A stretch of 64,000 bases of DNA from Ruminococcus sp. AF31-8BH. Its GTDB lineage: Bacteria; Bacillota; Clostridia; Lachnospirales; Lachnospiraceae. The notes under the pieces were generated by a model that searched no databases, had not been told where the DNA came from, and worked only from the letters and a program-made list of their open reading frames with translations. Below are positions 25,230-34,357 of the stretch, piece by piece; the stretch's first letter is position 1, and every line of letters starts with the position of its first letter. The stretch spans positions 62,001 through 126,000 of the forward strand of contig NZ_QTVN01000004.1 in the NCBI RefSeq assembly GCF_003460605.1. Reading direction: 5' to 3'. The position numbers were made by a program, and so were the translations under genes.

Positions 25230-26235
25230 TTCTTTTTCCTCCTACTGGCGGGATAATCCTGGGTGCTCTTTTATCCAAAAGCCAGGTAGCTGCATAATGG
25301 GTATCACTAATCTGAAACATAGGCGGCATTTCCTCATAATCAATTCCAAGTGCATATTCATTTCTTGCGGCATATGCATCCCCCTTCGGCGGATTGATCA
25401 GAGACGGCGGCATCCCCGGAATAGTATAAAGCTGTTCCCTACCTCTGGAAAAATAGGGCAGCGACTGCATCAGCCCCCATGTATAGGGATGTCTTGGATC
25501 ATAATAAATTTCTTCCGCTGTACCAATTTCCACGATTTTTCCCGCATACATAACTGCCACATGGTCTGCTGCCCTTGCTACCACACCAAGATCATGGGAT
25601 ACCAGAACAGTCGCTGTTCCAAGTTTTTCCTGGATTTCCCGAAGAAGATCCAAAATCTGTGCCTGAATGGTTACATCCAGGGCAGTGGTAGGTTCATCCG
25701 CAAACAAAATATCCGGATCCGATGCCAGGGCAATTGCCATAACGCTTCGCTGCCGCATACCGCCGGAAAAATGATAGGGACAAGCATGATATCTTTCCTG
25801 CGGCCGTTCAATTCCTACCAGTTCCATCAGCTCGATTACTTTTTTGTAAACCTGATCTTTTGTTTTTTTCCTGTGGTGAATTAAAATTGCCTCTGCAATC
25901 TGCTCTCCTATTTTTATAGTTGGGTTTAAAGACGTCATAGGATCCTGAAAAATCATGGAAAAAACCTTTCCACGGATTTTGGCCATATCCCTCTCTTTAT
26001 ATCCGGTAATATCCGCTCCATTCACCAAGATACTTCCCCCTTTTATCCTTGCACTTTTGGGAAGAAGCTTCATAATACTTTTGCATAACACACTTTTCCC
26101 GCATCCGGATTCTCCAACAATTGCCAGCACTTCTCCTTTTTTCAGGGAAAATGATACATCCCTGACCGCCTGTACTTCTCCTTTTGGACTGTCGAAACTG
26201 ACGGACAGATTTTTAACTTCCAGTATTTTTTCCAT
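25207..26235 (-). CDS. oppD: Peptide ABC transporter ATPase, OppD/DppD type
   Basis: This is the second nucleotide-binding subunit (342 residues). Walker A is AIVGESGCGKSVLCKS, the signature HFSGGMRQRSVMAIAL, and Walker B ILFADEPTTALD. The C-terminal region after PGMPPSLINPPKGD normally carries a GCRFHPRC-like cysteine cluster; here those cysteines are absent (DAYAARNEYALGI). I start at the ATG at 26233-26235, where AGAGG lies 7 bases upstream, rather than six codons earlier. It overlaps oppF by 23 bases. Confidence 0.92.
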   Translation of the reverse strand: MEKILEVKNLSVSFDSPKGEVQAVRDVSFSLKKGEVLAIVGESGCGKSVLCKSIMKLLPKSARIKGGSILVNGADITGYKERDMAKIRGKVFSMIFQDPMTSLNPTIKIGEQIAEAILIHHRKKTKDQVYKKVIELMELVGIERPQERYHACPYHFSGGMRQRSVMAIALASDPDILFADEPTTALDVTIQAQILDLLREIQEKLGTATVLVSHDLGVVARAADHVAVMYAGKIVEIGTAEEIYYDPRHPYTWGLMQSLPYFSRGREQLYTIPGMPPSLINPPKGDAYAARNEYALGIDYEEMPPMFQISDTHYAATWLLDKRAPRIIPPVGGKRIEYRSIG

Positions 26236-26290
26236 TTCATACCTCTTAATCATGTGCTGCTGTCATTTTATGTCAGCAACGCCAAACGCT

Positions 26291-26323
26291 CAAATAAAGG
26301 GGCAGAATCTGCCCCTTTATTTG
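26291..26323. terminator. Hairpin between the Opp binding protein and its ATPase genes
   Basis: A perfect 14-bp stem CAAATAAAGGGGCA/TGCCCCTTTATTTG with a 5-base loop lies in the 117-base gap after the binding-protein gene. It is probably a leaky terminator or mRNA-end stabiliser that sets a higher level of binding protein. Confidence 0.75.
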
Positions 26324-26352
26324 CTTCAGACATAAGTTTTTTCATGTATCTC

Positions 26353-27888
26353 TTACTGAATAGTCCAGTCCGCTACATTCCAGAAAATCCCCACACCATG
26401 GTGGCCCATAATCGTATCTGGGTCAATTCCCTGAATGTCTGCATCTGCTACATAGTTTGCATCAATATAGCAGATAAATGCGTACGCCGGATCATTTGCC
26501 AGTTCCACTTGGAACTTATCGTATGCTTCTTTACGTACTTCAGGGTCATCTGACTGACGCGCTTCTGTCAGATACTGATCTACAAGCTCATTAGAATATC
26601 CAGAATAGTTTGCACCTTTGTCAGTTCCGAAAACCTTGTAGGTATGGTCGTCTGCATCAAAGGGGCTTCCCCATCCGATCAGATATGCCATCTGTCCGCC
26701 CCAGTCAACCTGTGCCGGGATTTCAATGGTCACATCCATGCCAATCTGCTGCAGCTGCTGTGCTGCGATCTGGGCAATGTCTACACGTACCTGGTCTCCA
26801 GCACCAACACTGATCACAAATCCTACTTTTTCACCATCGCGATAATAAAAGCCGTCATCTCCCAGCTCGCATCCAGCTTCTTCCAGTACTGCCTTTGCTT
26901 TCTCAGGATCATAATCATAATGCTCTACATCCTCATTATTGTAAATATTTCTCTGAAGAGGACCATAAGCCGGCATTCCCTGTCCCAGAAGAACTGCGTC
27001 AATAATCGCATCTCTGTCAATTCCATAGCATACAGCCGGAATCAGGTCCCTGTTTTTCTGCCAGTATTCATTCCAGAAATTAAACAGGATTCCTCTGTAG
27101 TCTGAAGTTTTCATATCGTAGCAGGTATAGGCCTCGTCATCAGCAAAAGTGGCAGCATCCTTCGGAGTCAGCAGCGCAAGATCCAGTTCGCCTGATTTCA
27201 GCTGCAGTGCTTTTGCATTATCGTCCGTTACAATTTTAAATACTACGGTGTCAATATTCGGCTCGCCTTTAAAATATTCTTCATTCTTTACCAGGGTAAT
27301 TGCCTGTCCTTCCTCCCAACTTTCCAGCTTGTATGGGCCAGTACCTACAGGATTGCGGAAGAAATCAGAGGTCTGCATATCCTCCCCTTCCAGAAGATGT
27401 TTTGGAAGAACTGCCATTGTCATATAATCCAGGAATGCAACATTAGGCGCATCCAGCTTAAAAGATACGGTATGATCATCTATTACGGTAATTTCCTCTA
27501 CATCTTCATAGTTTGGAGCATTCTCAGAGCCATTCTCAGGATCCATGATCGCTTCAATAGTAAACTTTACATCCTCTGCTGTAAACGGTTCTCCATCGTG
27601 CCACTTTACATTTTCTGCAAGATGGAACGTATAAGTACAGGTTTCTTCATCAAAGTCCCAGCTCTCTGCCAGTCCCGGAACTACCTGGTTATCTCCGTCA
27701 TGGGCTGTCAGTCCGTTAAAAATCAAGATATTAATTTCTCCATGTTCATCCATTGCCGGATTAATTCTGGTATAATCTCCGCTTCCATATACCAGCGTCT
27801 CCTGGCTTTCTTCTGCACATACAGAAGCTGCCGGAGCAAATGCCAGCACTCCCGCCAGCACCAGTCCCATTAAATTTTTCTTTTTCAT
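26353..27888 (-). CDS. Peptide-class ABC substrate-binding protein (SBP family 5)
   Basis: This is the extracytoplasmic receptor of the Opp-type importer, 511 residues. Residues 1-25 are a signal peptide (MKKKNLMGLVLAGVLAFAPA). The single Cys in ASVCAEES lacks the lipobox context, so cleavage by signal peptidase I rather than lipid anchoring is suggested, unusual for a Gram-positive binding protein. Family-5 features include GLAESWDFDEETCTYTFHL, NVKWHDGEPFTAEDVKFT, VGTGPYKLESW and a long C-terminal lobe. It is the first gene of the operon, with a leader of roughly 190 bases from the promoter at 28089-28116. Confidence 0.93.
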   Translation of the reverse strand: MKKKNLMGLVLAGVLAFAPAASVCAEESQETLVYGSGDYTRINPAMDEHGEINILIFNGLTAHDGDNQVVPGLAESWDFDEETCTYTFHLAENVKWHDGEPFTAEDVKFTIEAIMDPENGSENAPNYEDVEEITVIDDHTVSFKLDAPNVAFLDYMTMAVLPKHLLEGEDMQTSDFFRNPVGTGPYKLESWEEGQAITLVKNEEYFKGEPNIDTVVFKIVTDDNAKALQLKSGELDLALLTPKDAATFADDEAYTCYDMKTSDYRGILFNFWNEYWQKNRDLIPAVCYGIDRDAIIDAVLLGQGMPAYGPLQRNIYNNEDVEHYDYDPEKAKAVLEEAGCELGDDGFYYRDGEKVGFVISVGAGDQVRVDIAQIAAQQLQQIGMDVTIEIPAQVDWGGQMAYLIGWGSPFDADDHTYKVFGTDKGANYSGYSNELVDQYLTEARQSDDPEVRKEAYDKFQVELANDPAYAFICYIDANYVADADIQGIDPDTIMGHHGVGIFWNVADWTIQ

Positions 27889-28088
27889 AGTCGTCTACCT
27901 CTCCTTTTGTTTTTTATGAAACTTTGCAGTTATGCAAATATCTTATGAAAAGAAAAGCAGTCATAAGTTATCAGACTTACAACTGTTTTCCATAGAAAAT
28001 TTCACATGTAAATTTAGTGGAGGTCTTACATGTAACTATGTATAAGAATTCGCATTTTCGGCCTTTCTCTTGCCTTCCTGCTAAGATT

Positions 28089-28154
28089 ATTCTATCAGAT
28101 TTTAAGGCTTTCACAAGCTCCCCAGGGGGATATTCTGCCATTCCTATTTTGCAT
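28089..28154 (-). promoter_or_regulatory. Promoter and shared operator, site 1 (Opp operon)
   Basis: On the minus strand: TTGTGA (28111-28116), a 16-base spacer and TAGAAT (28089-28094). Directly upstream of the -35 is CCCCCTGGG (dyad centred near 28124), and further upstream GCAAAATAGGAATGG. The same three elements, in the same order, occur at 33298-33361 and 37874-37935. The leader between this promoter and 27888 contains a perfect TTACATGTAA palindrome and a near copy. Confidence 0.72.
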
Positions 28155-28248
28155 GATATCAGCGTTTTATGGAATACCTTTCTGTAATAAAAAAGACCTG
28201 CAAGGTAAGTCGTATCTTTTCTTACCCATACAAATCTTTTTCTGCATT

Positions 28249-29010
28249 CTATAAAAATACAGCATCCACCAGTTTCCTGGTATACGCCTGCTTTGGTTCA
28301 TTGATAATGTCGTCCGGGAGTCCGCTTTCCACTACTTTTCCCTCATACAAAACCAGTACTCTGTCGCAAAACATCTGAACCAAAGCCAGATTGTGACAGA
28401 TAAAAATGAAAGACAGACCGTGCTTCTCCTTCAGCTCTTCCAAAAGCTCCATGATTTGCTTCTGAATGGTTACGTCAAGTGCACTGGTGGCTTCGTCACA
28501 GATCAGCACCTTTGGTTCTACTGCCAGTGCCCTTGCAATTGCCGCGCGCTGGCACTGTCCGCCGCTGACTTCATGGGGATAACGCTTTGCAAATTCACTG
28601 CTTAATCCACACTGCTCCAGAAGTTCTGCCACTCTTTTTTCGATATCAGCTTTCTTCATGCCACGATTTCGAAGACTTTCTCCGATTCCATCCCCAAGAG
28701 TCCTTCTTGGATCAAAGGAACCAACCGGATTCTGAAAAACCATCTGGATATTGCCATACACATCCTTCAGCTGATTATGCTTCAGTCTGGTAATGTCTTT
28801 TCCTTCAAATTTCAGAGTTCCCTCTGTGATATCTGTCAATCGGGTGATCATTTTCGCCAGCGTGCTTTTGCCGGATCCGGATTCCCCGACAATCCCAAGG
28901 GTCTCACCTGGCTTCAGTGTAAAGCTTACATCGTCCACTGCCTTAAAGGATTCTTTCCCTCTTTGTGTAAATATCTTTGTTAAATGCTCTGCTTCTAAAA
29001 GTGTACTCAT
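28249..29010 (-). CDS. Nik-type ABC transporter ATPase (NikE/DppF-like)
   Basis: This is a nucleotide-binding subunit of 253 residues, shorter than OppF/DppF and similar in length to NikE. Walker A is GIVGESGSGKSTLAKM, the signature VSGGQCQRAAIARAL (Cys in the usual R position of GGQRQR), and Walker B VLICDEATSALD. It ends soon after the nucleotide-binding domain, without the C-terminal peptide-transporter extension. It is the last gene of the operon B-C-SBP-D-F and overlaps the upstream ATPase by 4 bases. Confidence 0.9.
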   Translation of the reverse strand: MSTLLEAEHLTKIFTQRGKESFKAVDDVSFTLKPGETLGIVGESGSGKSTLAKMITRLTDITEGTLKFEGKDITRLKHNQLKDVYGNIQMVFQNPVGSFDPRRTLGDGIGESLRNRGMKKADIEKRVAELLEQCGLSSEFAKRYPHEVSGGQCQRAAIARALAVEPKVLICDEATSALDVTIQKQIMELLEELKEKHGLSFIFICHNLALVQMFCDRVLVLYEGKVVESGLPDDIINEPKQAYTRKLVDAVFL

Positions 29011-29801
29011 GCTTTGACCTTCCTTTGCAGCTTCGGCACTGCTGCCAGAAGTTTTTTGGTATAAGGATCCTTTGGATGATCCAATATTACATCCGCAGTA
29101 CCATATTCCACTGTTTTTCCATCCTTCAGAACCAGTACCGTATCTGCCATTGCACGTACCACACCAATATCATGGGTTACAATTACAATTGCAGTTCCAA
29201 ATAGTTCTCTTAGCTTCAACATTTCCTTTACCACCTGCCGCTGAACGGAAACATCCAGCGCACTGGTAGGTTCGTCTGCAAAAAGGATTGGAGGATTCAT
29301 GAGCATGGCAATGGCAATTCCGGCTCTCTGGTTCATTCCGCCCGACAGTTCAAATGGATAACTTTTCCAGACTCTTGCGCTGTCTTTAAAATTCAATTTT
29401 TCAAACAGATCCATAGCCCGGTCCTTTGCTTCTTTTCTTGTTACCTTCTGGTGAGCACGCATGCTTTCATAAATCTGGTCACCAATGGTGCGGATGGGAC
29501 AAAGAGAAGCTCCTGCATCCTGAAAAATCATGCCAATTTTAGCTCCCCGGATTTTTCTTTTTTCTTTTTCCGGAATATCCAGAATGTTTTGCCCCAAATA
29601 GCGGATATCCCCTCTTGTCACAAGTCCCCCCGCTCCAAGAAGTCCCATCGCAGCCTTGATCAAAGTACTTTTTCCGCTTCCGGACTCTCCCACCAGTCCC
29701 AGGATTTCTCCTGGGGCCAGAGAAAAGTTCACATCCTGGACCACTGCTTTTCCATCGAATGAGATTTCAACGGAATCATAGGTCAATATTTTATTTTCCA
29801 T
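29007..29801 (-). CDS. Nik-type ABC transporter ATPase (NikD/DppD-like)
   Basis: This is the partner ATPase, 264 residues, close to NikD in size. It has Walker A GLVGESGSGKSTLIKAAMG, the signature ELSGGMNQRAGIAIAML and Walker B ILFADEPTSALD. The compact length of both ATPases is the main reason I place this transporter nearer the nickel/opine group than the oligopeptide group. It begins one base after the stop of the binding-protein gene, so the genes are coupled. Confidence 0.9.
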   Translation of the reverse strand: MENKILTYDSVEISFDGKAVVQDVNFSLAPGEILGLVGESGSGKSTLIKAAMGLLGAGGLVTRGDIRYLGQNILDIPEKEKRKIRGAKIGMIFQDAGASLCPIRTIGDQIYESMRAHQKVTRKEAKDRAMDLFEKLNFKDSARVWKSYPFELSGGMNQRAGIAIAMLMNPPILFADEPTSALDVSVQRQVVKEMLKLRELFGTAIVIVTHDIGVVRAMADTVLVLKDGKTVEYGTADVILDHPKDPYTKKLLAAVPKLQRKVKA

Positions 29802-29802
29802 A

Positions 29803-31341
29803 TTAGTTAATATCCAAATCTGCTGTCAGTTCATAATAATCACATGGGTGGGCAACCAATCCGGTTACATTGGATTGCATAATCATGCTCATTCTCAGAT
29901 GAGAACAGAATACATAGGCATTATCGTCCAGAACCGTCTGCTGCATCTGGATTCCCAGTTCAGCCCGCTTGTCCACATCAAATTCATTTTCCATCTGAGC
30001 TGCAAGCTCTTCCAGCTTATCGCTGTGGTAATGTCCATTATTGGAAACAGAAGAATCCAGGGCGCAGGAAGTAAAGAAATACTGTGGATCGCCAGTAGGT
30101 GCCGTTACCATAGCGCTTGCATATACATCCCAAAGTGTAGGATCTTTACGGATAGTATTGTTATCAGAAGTACAGTTTACCTGAACATCCATACCGATTT
30201 CTTTCAAAGTTGCCTGTGCAGACTCCGCAAGAAGAGGAAGCTCCTGACGGCTTGGATAGGTCAGCCAGCGGATCACCAGCTTCTGTCCATCCTTTTCCCG
30301 GATGCCATCCCCATCGGTATCCACCCAGCCAGCGTCTTCCAGAACCTGTTTTGCACCATCCGGATCGTAACTTTCTGTTGTCAGATTCTGTCCTCCAAAG
30401 GAAAAAGTATCCGGAAACGCACCTACTGCCGGATATCCGTATCCTTTCAGGAGCACGGACACAAAGCTTTCTTTATCGATTCCCATGGCAATTGCCTTGC
30501 GTACAGCCGGATCAGAGGTTACCGGGCTTTCAAAATTCATCCATGCATAAAAGGCACGGCTTGTTGCAGTACTGGAGAAGGTAAAATCCTCATTTTCAAA
30601 AATAGGATAGCTTGCATATGCCATGCCGTAAGCAGCATTGATTTCTCCTGCCTGAAGAGCAAATGCAAGGGTATCACCGTCTGAAATGGTGCGGACCGTA
30701 ATTTCGTCTACGTTTACATCTCCGTTCCAGTAATTTTCATTTTTCACCAAAGTCAGATGATCATCGGTTACCAGATCCGTTGCCACATATGGGCCGGTTC
30801 CGATTACAATTCCATTGTCTGTAATGCCAGCCTGCGTATCAATGATACATCCATAAGGATCACTGAGATAATTGATCAGTGCCGGTTTTGGCTCAGTTGT
30901 CTTAATGGTAATGGTGTTTCCATCTGCTTCAATGGTATCAATGCAAAGGTCTCCTGCTGCACGCTCATGATTTGCCACCAGAGCTTCCAGACATTCCTTC
31001 ACAGCCTCACCATCACAGGCACGTCCATTTGAAAAGACAACACCGTCATTTAATGTGATTTTCCAGGTCAGTTCATCTATATTTTCGTACTCTTTTGCAA
31101 TCCATGGTTCAATCTCCATGGTATCGGAATAGCGGAACAGAGTTTCTCCCACGCCATAGCGGATGCATGCCCATCCGGCGTAGGTATTCTGGGGATTAAT
31201 ATCTGCTTCTTCATTCTCTGCATTAAAAGTGGTATCACCAAATACAAATGTTTTTTTGTCATCTGCAAAGGTTGGCACTCCTGTTAACCCAAGTGTCATG
31301 CCTACTGCTAATGCCATTGCCAGAATTTTCTTTGCTTTCAT
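29803..31341 (-). CDS. Nik/peptide-class ABC substrate-binding protein (SBP family 5)
   Basis: This is the receptor of the second importer, 512 residues from the ATG at 31339-31341, which has AGGAGG 6 bases upstream; another ATG two codons earlier is too close to that site. The signal peptide is MKAKKILAMALAVGMTLGLT followed by GVPTFADD, with no lipobox and no Cys, so it is predicted to be released or held by other means. The mature start (FVFGDTTFNAENEEADINPQ, YGVGETLFRYSDTMEIEPWI) resembles nickel and opine-metallophore receptors more than dipeptide receptors. Ligand assignment from sequence alone is tentative. Confidence 0.9.
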   Translation of the reverse strand: MKAKKILAMALAVGMTLGLTGVPTFADDKKTFVFGDTTFNAENEEADINPQNTYAGWACIRYGVGETLFRYSDTMEIEPWIAKEYENIDELTWKITLNDGVVFSNGRACDGEAVKECLEALVANHERAAGDLCIDTIEADGNTITIKTTEPKPALINYLSDPYGCIIDTQAGITDNGIVIGTGPYVATDLVTDDHLTLVKNENYWNGDVNVDEITVRTISDGDTLAFALQAGEINAAYGMAYASYPIFENEDFTFSSTATSRAFYAWMNFESPVTSDPAVRKAIAMGIDKESFVSVLLKGYGYPAVGAFPDTFSFGGQNLTTESYDPDGAKQVLEDAGWVDTDGDGIREKDGQKLVIRWLTYPSRQELPLLAESAQATLKEIGMDVQVNCTSDNNTIRKDPTLWDVYASAMVTAPTGDPQYFFTSCALDSSVSNNGHYHSDKLEELAAQMENEFDVDKRAELGIQMQQTVLDDNAYVFCSHLRMSMIMQSNVTGLVAHPCDYYELTADLDIN

Positions 31342-31384
31342 CTTCATTCCTCCTGCTATAATTAAATTGTTATTATAAATACCA

Positions 31385-32296
31385 TCAAAAAGCTTCTCTG
31401 TTTTTCGGATCCAGGTAGTCACGAACTGTATCTCCAAGTAAATTAAAAATAACGACTGATACAAAAATTGCAATTCCAGGTGACAAAACAACCCAGGGAT
31501 ATGTCTGGATCATGCTTCGTCCACTGCTCATCATACTTCCCCATTCAGCCATAGGGATCTGCGCTCCAAGCCCCAGGAAAGATAAGCCTGCCAGCTCCAT
31601 CATCATAGTTCCAATATCCAGCATGGCAGTTACCAGAACAGGTCCCAGCATATTTGGAAAAACATGCCTTAGCATAATCTGGAGGGAACTGTCACCTGAT
31701 AGTATAGCGGCATGGATATAAGGTTCATTTTTCAGCGCCAGGGTTTGACTTCTGGCTATGCGGGAGTACTTCGGCCAGCTGATGACTGCCAGTGCGATAA
31801 TCGCATTCTGGATTCCTCCTCCAAGGATTGCTGCAATTGCCATAGCAAATACCAGTCCTGGAAAAGCAAGGCAGACATCTGAAATCCGCATCATGACAGA
31901 GTCCATAATGCCGCCGTAATATCCACACCCCACGCCTACAATCGTTCCAAATATGGAAATCACCGCTACCAGAATGAAAGTGGAAAAAATACTGGCTCTG
32001 GCACCGCTGATCACACGGGATAACATGTCTCTGCCATAGGTATCTGTCCCCATTGGATGTGCCAGGCTTGGAGCCTGAAGGGCACTGGAAAGATCCTGCG
32101 CATAAGGATCATAGGGACAAAGGTGATCTGAAAAAACTGCAAGTATTACCAGACAGACAGCCAGAACGGTAAAAAATACCAGCTTTTGTTTTATATGGCT
32201 CTTTTTCACTTTCTGGACGCGCACTGTTACCTTTTTTCCATATTCTTTAGTGGCTGTATTTCTTACATTCATATCCTCATTTTTCCTTTTACTCAC
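31385..32296 (-). CDS. Nik-type ABC transporter permease, NikC/DppC-like
   Basis: This is a membrane subunit of 303 residues. I start at the GTG at 32294-32296, which overlaps the stop of the upstream permease (GTGA) and has GGGAGG 9 bases before it; a later ATG at 32272 is possible. Features are LSSALQAPSLAHPMGTDTYG, RDMLSRVISGARASI, six helices and the EAA region AAILSGDSSLQIMLRHVFPN. It pairs with the permease at 32293-33237. Confidence 0.92.
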   Translation of the reverse strand: MSKRKNEDMNVRNTATKEYGKKVTVRVQKVKKSHIKQKLVFFTVLAVCLVILAVFSDHLCPYDPYAQDLSSALQAPSLAHPMGTDTYGRDMLSRVISGARASIFSTFILVAVISIFGTIVGVGCGYYGGIMDSVMMRISDVCLAFPGLVFAMAIAAILGGGIQNAIIALAVISWPKYSRIARSQTLALKNEPYIHAAILSGDSSLQIMLRHVFPNMLGPVLVTAMLDIGTMMMELAGLSFLGLGAQIPMAEWGSMMSSGRSMIQTYPWVVLSPGIAIFVSVVIFNLLGDTVRDYLDPKNREAF

Positions 32297-33237
32297 TGCT
32301 TTACACCTCCCAGACGAATTCTTGGATCCAGGAACCGATAAGACAGATCCGTAAGCAGATTCACCAGAACATAAATGATCGCCATCCACATAACATATGC
32401 CTGAATAATAGGATAATCACGCATGGAAATGGCATCCACTGCCATTTTCCCAACGCCATCCCACATAAAAATGGATTCCACAATTGCAGTACCGCCAAGA
32501 AGATTTCCCACGGAAAGCATCAATAAGGTAATGATCGTTACCAGGGCAGCTTTCATAATGCTTTTCCACAGCGTAACAGAAAATTTCACACCACGTGCCT
32601 TCGCCCCTGCCACATAATCTTTGCTCAGCTCATCCAGAACCGTTGCACGAACCTGACGAAGATACTTTGCAGACATGGCAATTGCCAGGGTGATTGCAGG
32701 TATAGCCACACTTTTCAGGCTCACATCCTTTGCTATGACTGGAAAAATCCTCAGCCTTATGGCAAGAAAATACATCAGCAAAAGTGAGACGAAAAAGTTG
32801 GGAAGACTGTTTCCGATAAAACTGCACAGCCGAATCAGATAATCGACCACTGTATTCTGTTTCACCGCCGACAAAATTCCAAGCGGTATGGATATTACAA
32901 TGGTAAGCAGAATCGAAGTGACCGTAAGAAGCAGAGTTGCCGGGAGCTTCGATACAAACGTATCAAAGACCGGAAAGCCGGATACATAACTGTTTCCCAT
33001 ATTTCCCCGAAGCAATTTTCCAAGCCATACGAAATACTGCGTCAGAAATGGTTTGTCAAGCCCCAGCTGTTCTCTGGCCGCATCTAAGGTTTCTTCTGAC
33101 ACTACCCCTCCTGTATTCTCCATTTTCTGCGTGACAACATCACTTCCTGCAATCCGCATCATTCCATAAGACAGAAAGGTAATGGCAAACAGAATAGGAA
33201 TCAGCTGAAGGATACGTTTTATTACATATTTCCTCAT
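32293..33237 (-). CDS. Nik-type ABC transporter permease, NikB/DppB-like
   Basis: This is the first gene of the second transporter operon, 314 residues with six predicted helices. It begins MRKYVIKRILQLIPILFAIT, has EQLGLDKPFLTQYFVWLGKL, and carries the EAA loop AGAKARGVKFSVTLWKSIMK. The start codon lies 97 bases from the centre of the shared operator at 33298-33361. The gene order B-C-receptor-D-E differs from the neighbouring Opp operon (receptor-D-F-B-C), so the two are not a simple tandem duplication. Confidence 0.92.
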   Translation of the reverse strand: MRKYVIKRILQLIPILFAITFLSYGMMRIAGSDVVTQKMENTGGVVSEETLDAAREQLGLDKPFLTQYFVWLGKLLRGNMGNSYVSGFPVFDTFVSKLPATLLLTVTSILLTIVISIPLGILSAVKQNTVVDYLIRLCSFIGNSLPNFFVSLLLMYFLAIRLRIFPVIAKDVSLKSVAIPAITLAIAMSAKYLRQVRATVLDELSKDYVAGAKARGVKFSVTLWKSIMKAALVTIITLLMLSVGNLLGGTAIVESIFMWDGVGKMAVDAISMRDYPIIQAYVMWMAIIYVLVNLLTDLSYRFLDPRIRLGGVKQ

Positions 33238-33297
33238 TTGAATATCTCCATTTCCTAAAAAGCACCTAAACGATTTTCAAATACGCTTCGATTGTTC

Positions 33298-33363
33298 ATT
33301 TTAGCAAAAAGAAAAACAGCCTACAACCCACCCAGGGGGTTATAAGCTATTCTTAATTTGCAT
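33298..33363 (-). promoter_or_regulatory. Promoter and shared operator, site 2 (Nik-type operon)
   Basis: Minus strand: TTGTAG (33321-33326), a 17-base spacer and TAAAAT (33298-33303). CCCCCTGGG with its dyad centre near 33334 abuts the -35, within a wider imperfect dyad TATAACCC-N7-GGGTTGTA. GCAAATTAAGAATAG lies upstream. This parallels sites 1 and 3. It lies just past the 3' end of the LysR gene that may act on it. Confidence 0.78.
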
Positions 33364-33391
33364 GGATTTTTTTATTTTAGGAATGCCTCTC

Positions 33392-34357
33392 TTATTCTTC
33401 TGTTCTTTCGTTCACGGTCTTGCCTTTTAGCTTTTCAGCCAAAAACTCCAGAAATTCGTCCATTAATTCATCCGTTTCATCATTTTTTCTTCTGATATAG
33501 CCAAAGAAAATTTTGTTCTTTTTGAAATCCAGGGGAATTCCCTGATTCATGGCCTTTTTATGATCAGAAAGGTAACTTCCGCTGATGTTGGAAAGCTCTG
33601 TCTCCTGGAGCATTTTTTCCATAATATAGTCGCTGTTTGTGATGACTGCCAGATCCAGGTTCTCCCAGCTAAAGGTTCCACGCTTTTCTTTCTCATTTAA
33701 TTCCAGAAACTCATCACGATAATTCTGGATAAAACGCATGGATTTCATCTGTTCCATAGTTACGGTAAAAGCGTTCTCTTTGGAATGATCCATTTCTTCC
33801 AGATCCTGGTACAGTGGATTTTGTTTTCCAGGATAAAATGTGGCCGTGCTCTCCTGCATAACCTGGAACACCAGCCGATTTTTCGTCAGTTCATACTGGA
33901 ATTCCTTTTTCTGCTGCTCCATCACATATACAAAACCAATATCCGACAGATAATCTCTCACACGTTCCATTACCGTGCGCACCCCTGCCGTATAAACTTC
34001 AAAGTGGTAGTTCTTCTCATAATTTTTTTTATAAAACTCAACAAACTGATTGGTAAACCAGGAGCTTGGATTCAATGAGATCCGAAGATATTTCACCATA
34101 TTCTGGTGGCTCATTTCTTCCAGTTTCCGGGAATCATTTACAATCCTGCATGCATAACGGTAAGCTTCACGCCCCTGTGCAGTAAGGACAATTCCACGGG
34201 GCATACGGTCAAAAAGCACGATTCCCATATCATTTTCCAAGGCCTTGATTGCTTTGCTCACACTTGGCTGAGTGGTATAAAGAAGCCTGGCAGCCTCACT
34301 AATGGAGCCTGTTTCTGCGCACACAATAAAATATTTTAACTGTTTTAGATCCAGCAT
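33392..34357 (-). CDS. LysR-family transcriptional regulator
   Basis: This is a LysR regulator of 321 residues. The N-terminal winged helix is clear: LKQLKYFIVCAETGSISEAA, TTQPSVSKAIKALENDMGIV and LFDRMPRGIVLTAQG. The C-terminal effector domain is more diverged and unusually charged (YEKNYHFEVYTAGVRTVMER). Its ATG overlaps the stop of the deformylase-like gene by one base. It sits directly upstream of the Nik-type operon and between the three shared operator sites, so it is the obvious candidate regulator of both transporters and the methyltransferase operon. LysR proteins usually activate from sites near -65 and -35, which matches the operator layout. Confidence 0.92.
   Translation of the reverse strand: MLDLKQLKYFIVCAETGSISEAARLLYTTQPSVSKAIKALENDMGIVLFDRMPRGIVLTAQGREAYRYACRIVNDSRKLEEMSHQNMVKYLRISLNPSSWFTNQFVEFYKKNYEKNYHFEVYTAGVRTVMERVRDYLSDIGFVYVMEQQKKEFQYELTKNRLVFQVMQESTATFYPGKQNPLYQDLEEMDHSKENAFTVTMEQMKSMRFIQNYRDEFLELNEKEKRGTFSWENLDLAVITNSDYIMEKMLQETELSNISGSYLSDHKKAMNQGIPLDFKKNKIFFGYIRRKNDETDELMDEFLEFLAEKLKGKTVNERTEE

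Noticed and set aside
22434..33237. Two ABC operons as a recent tandem duplication
   Set aside because: Gene order differs (receptor-D-F-B-C versus B-C-receptor-D-E), ATPase lengths differ, and the sequences are widely diverged.
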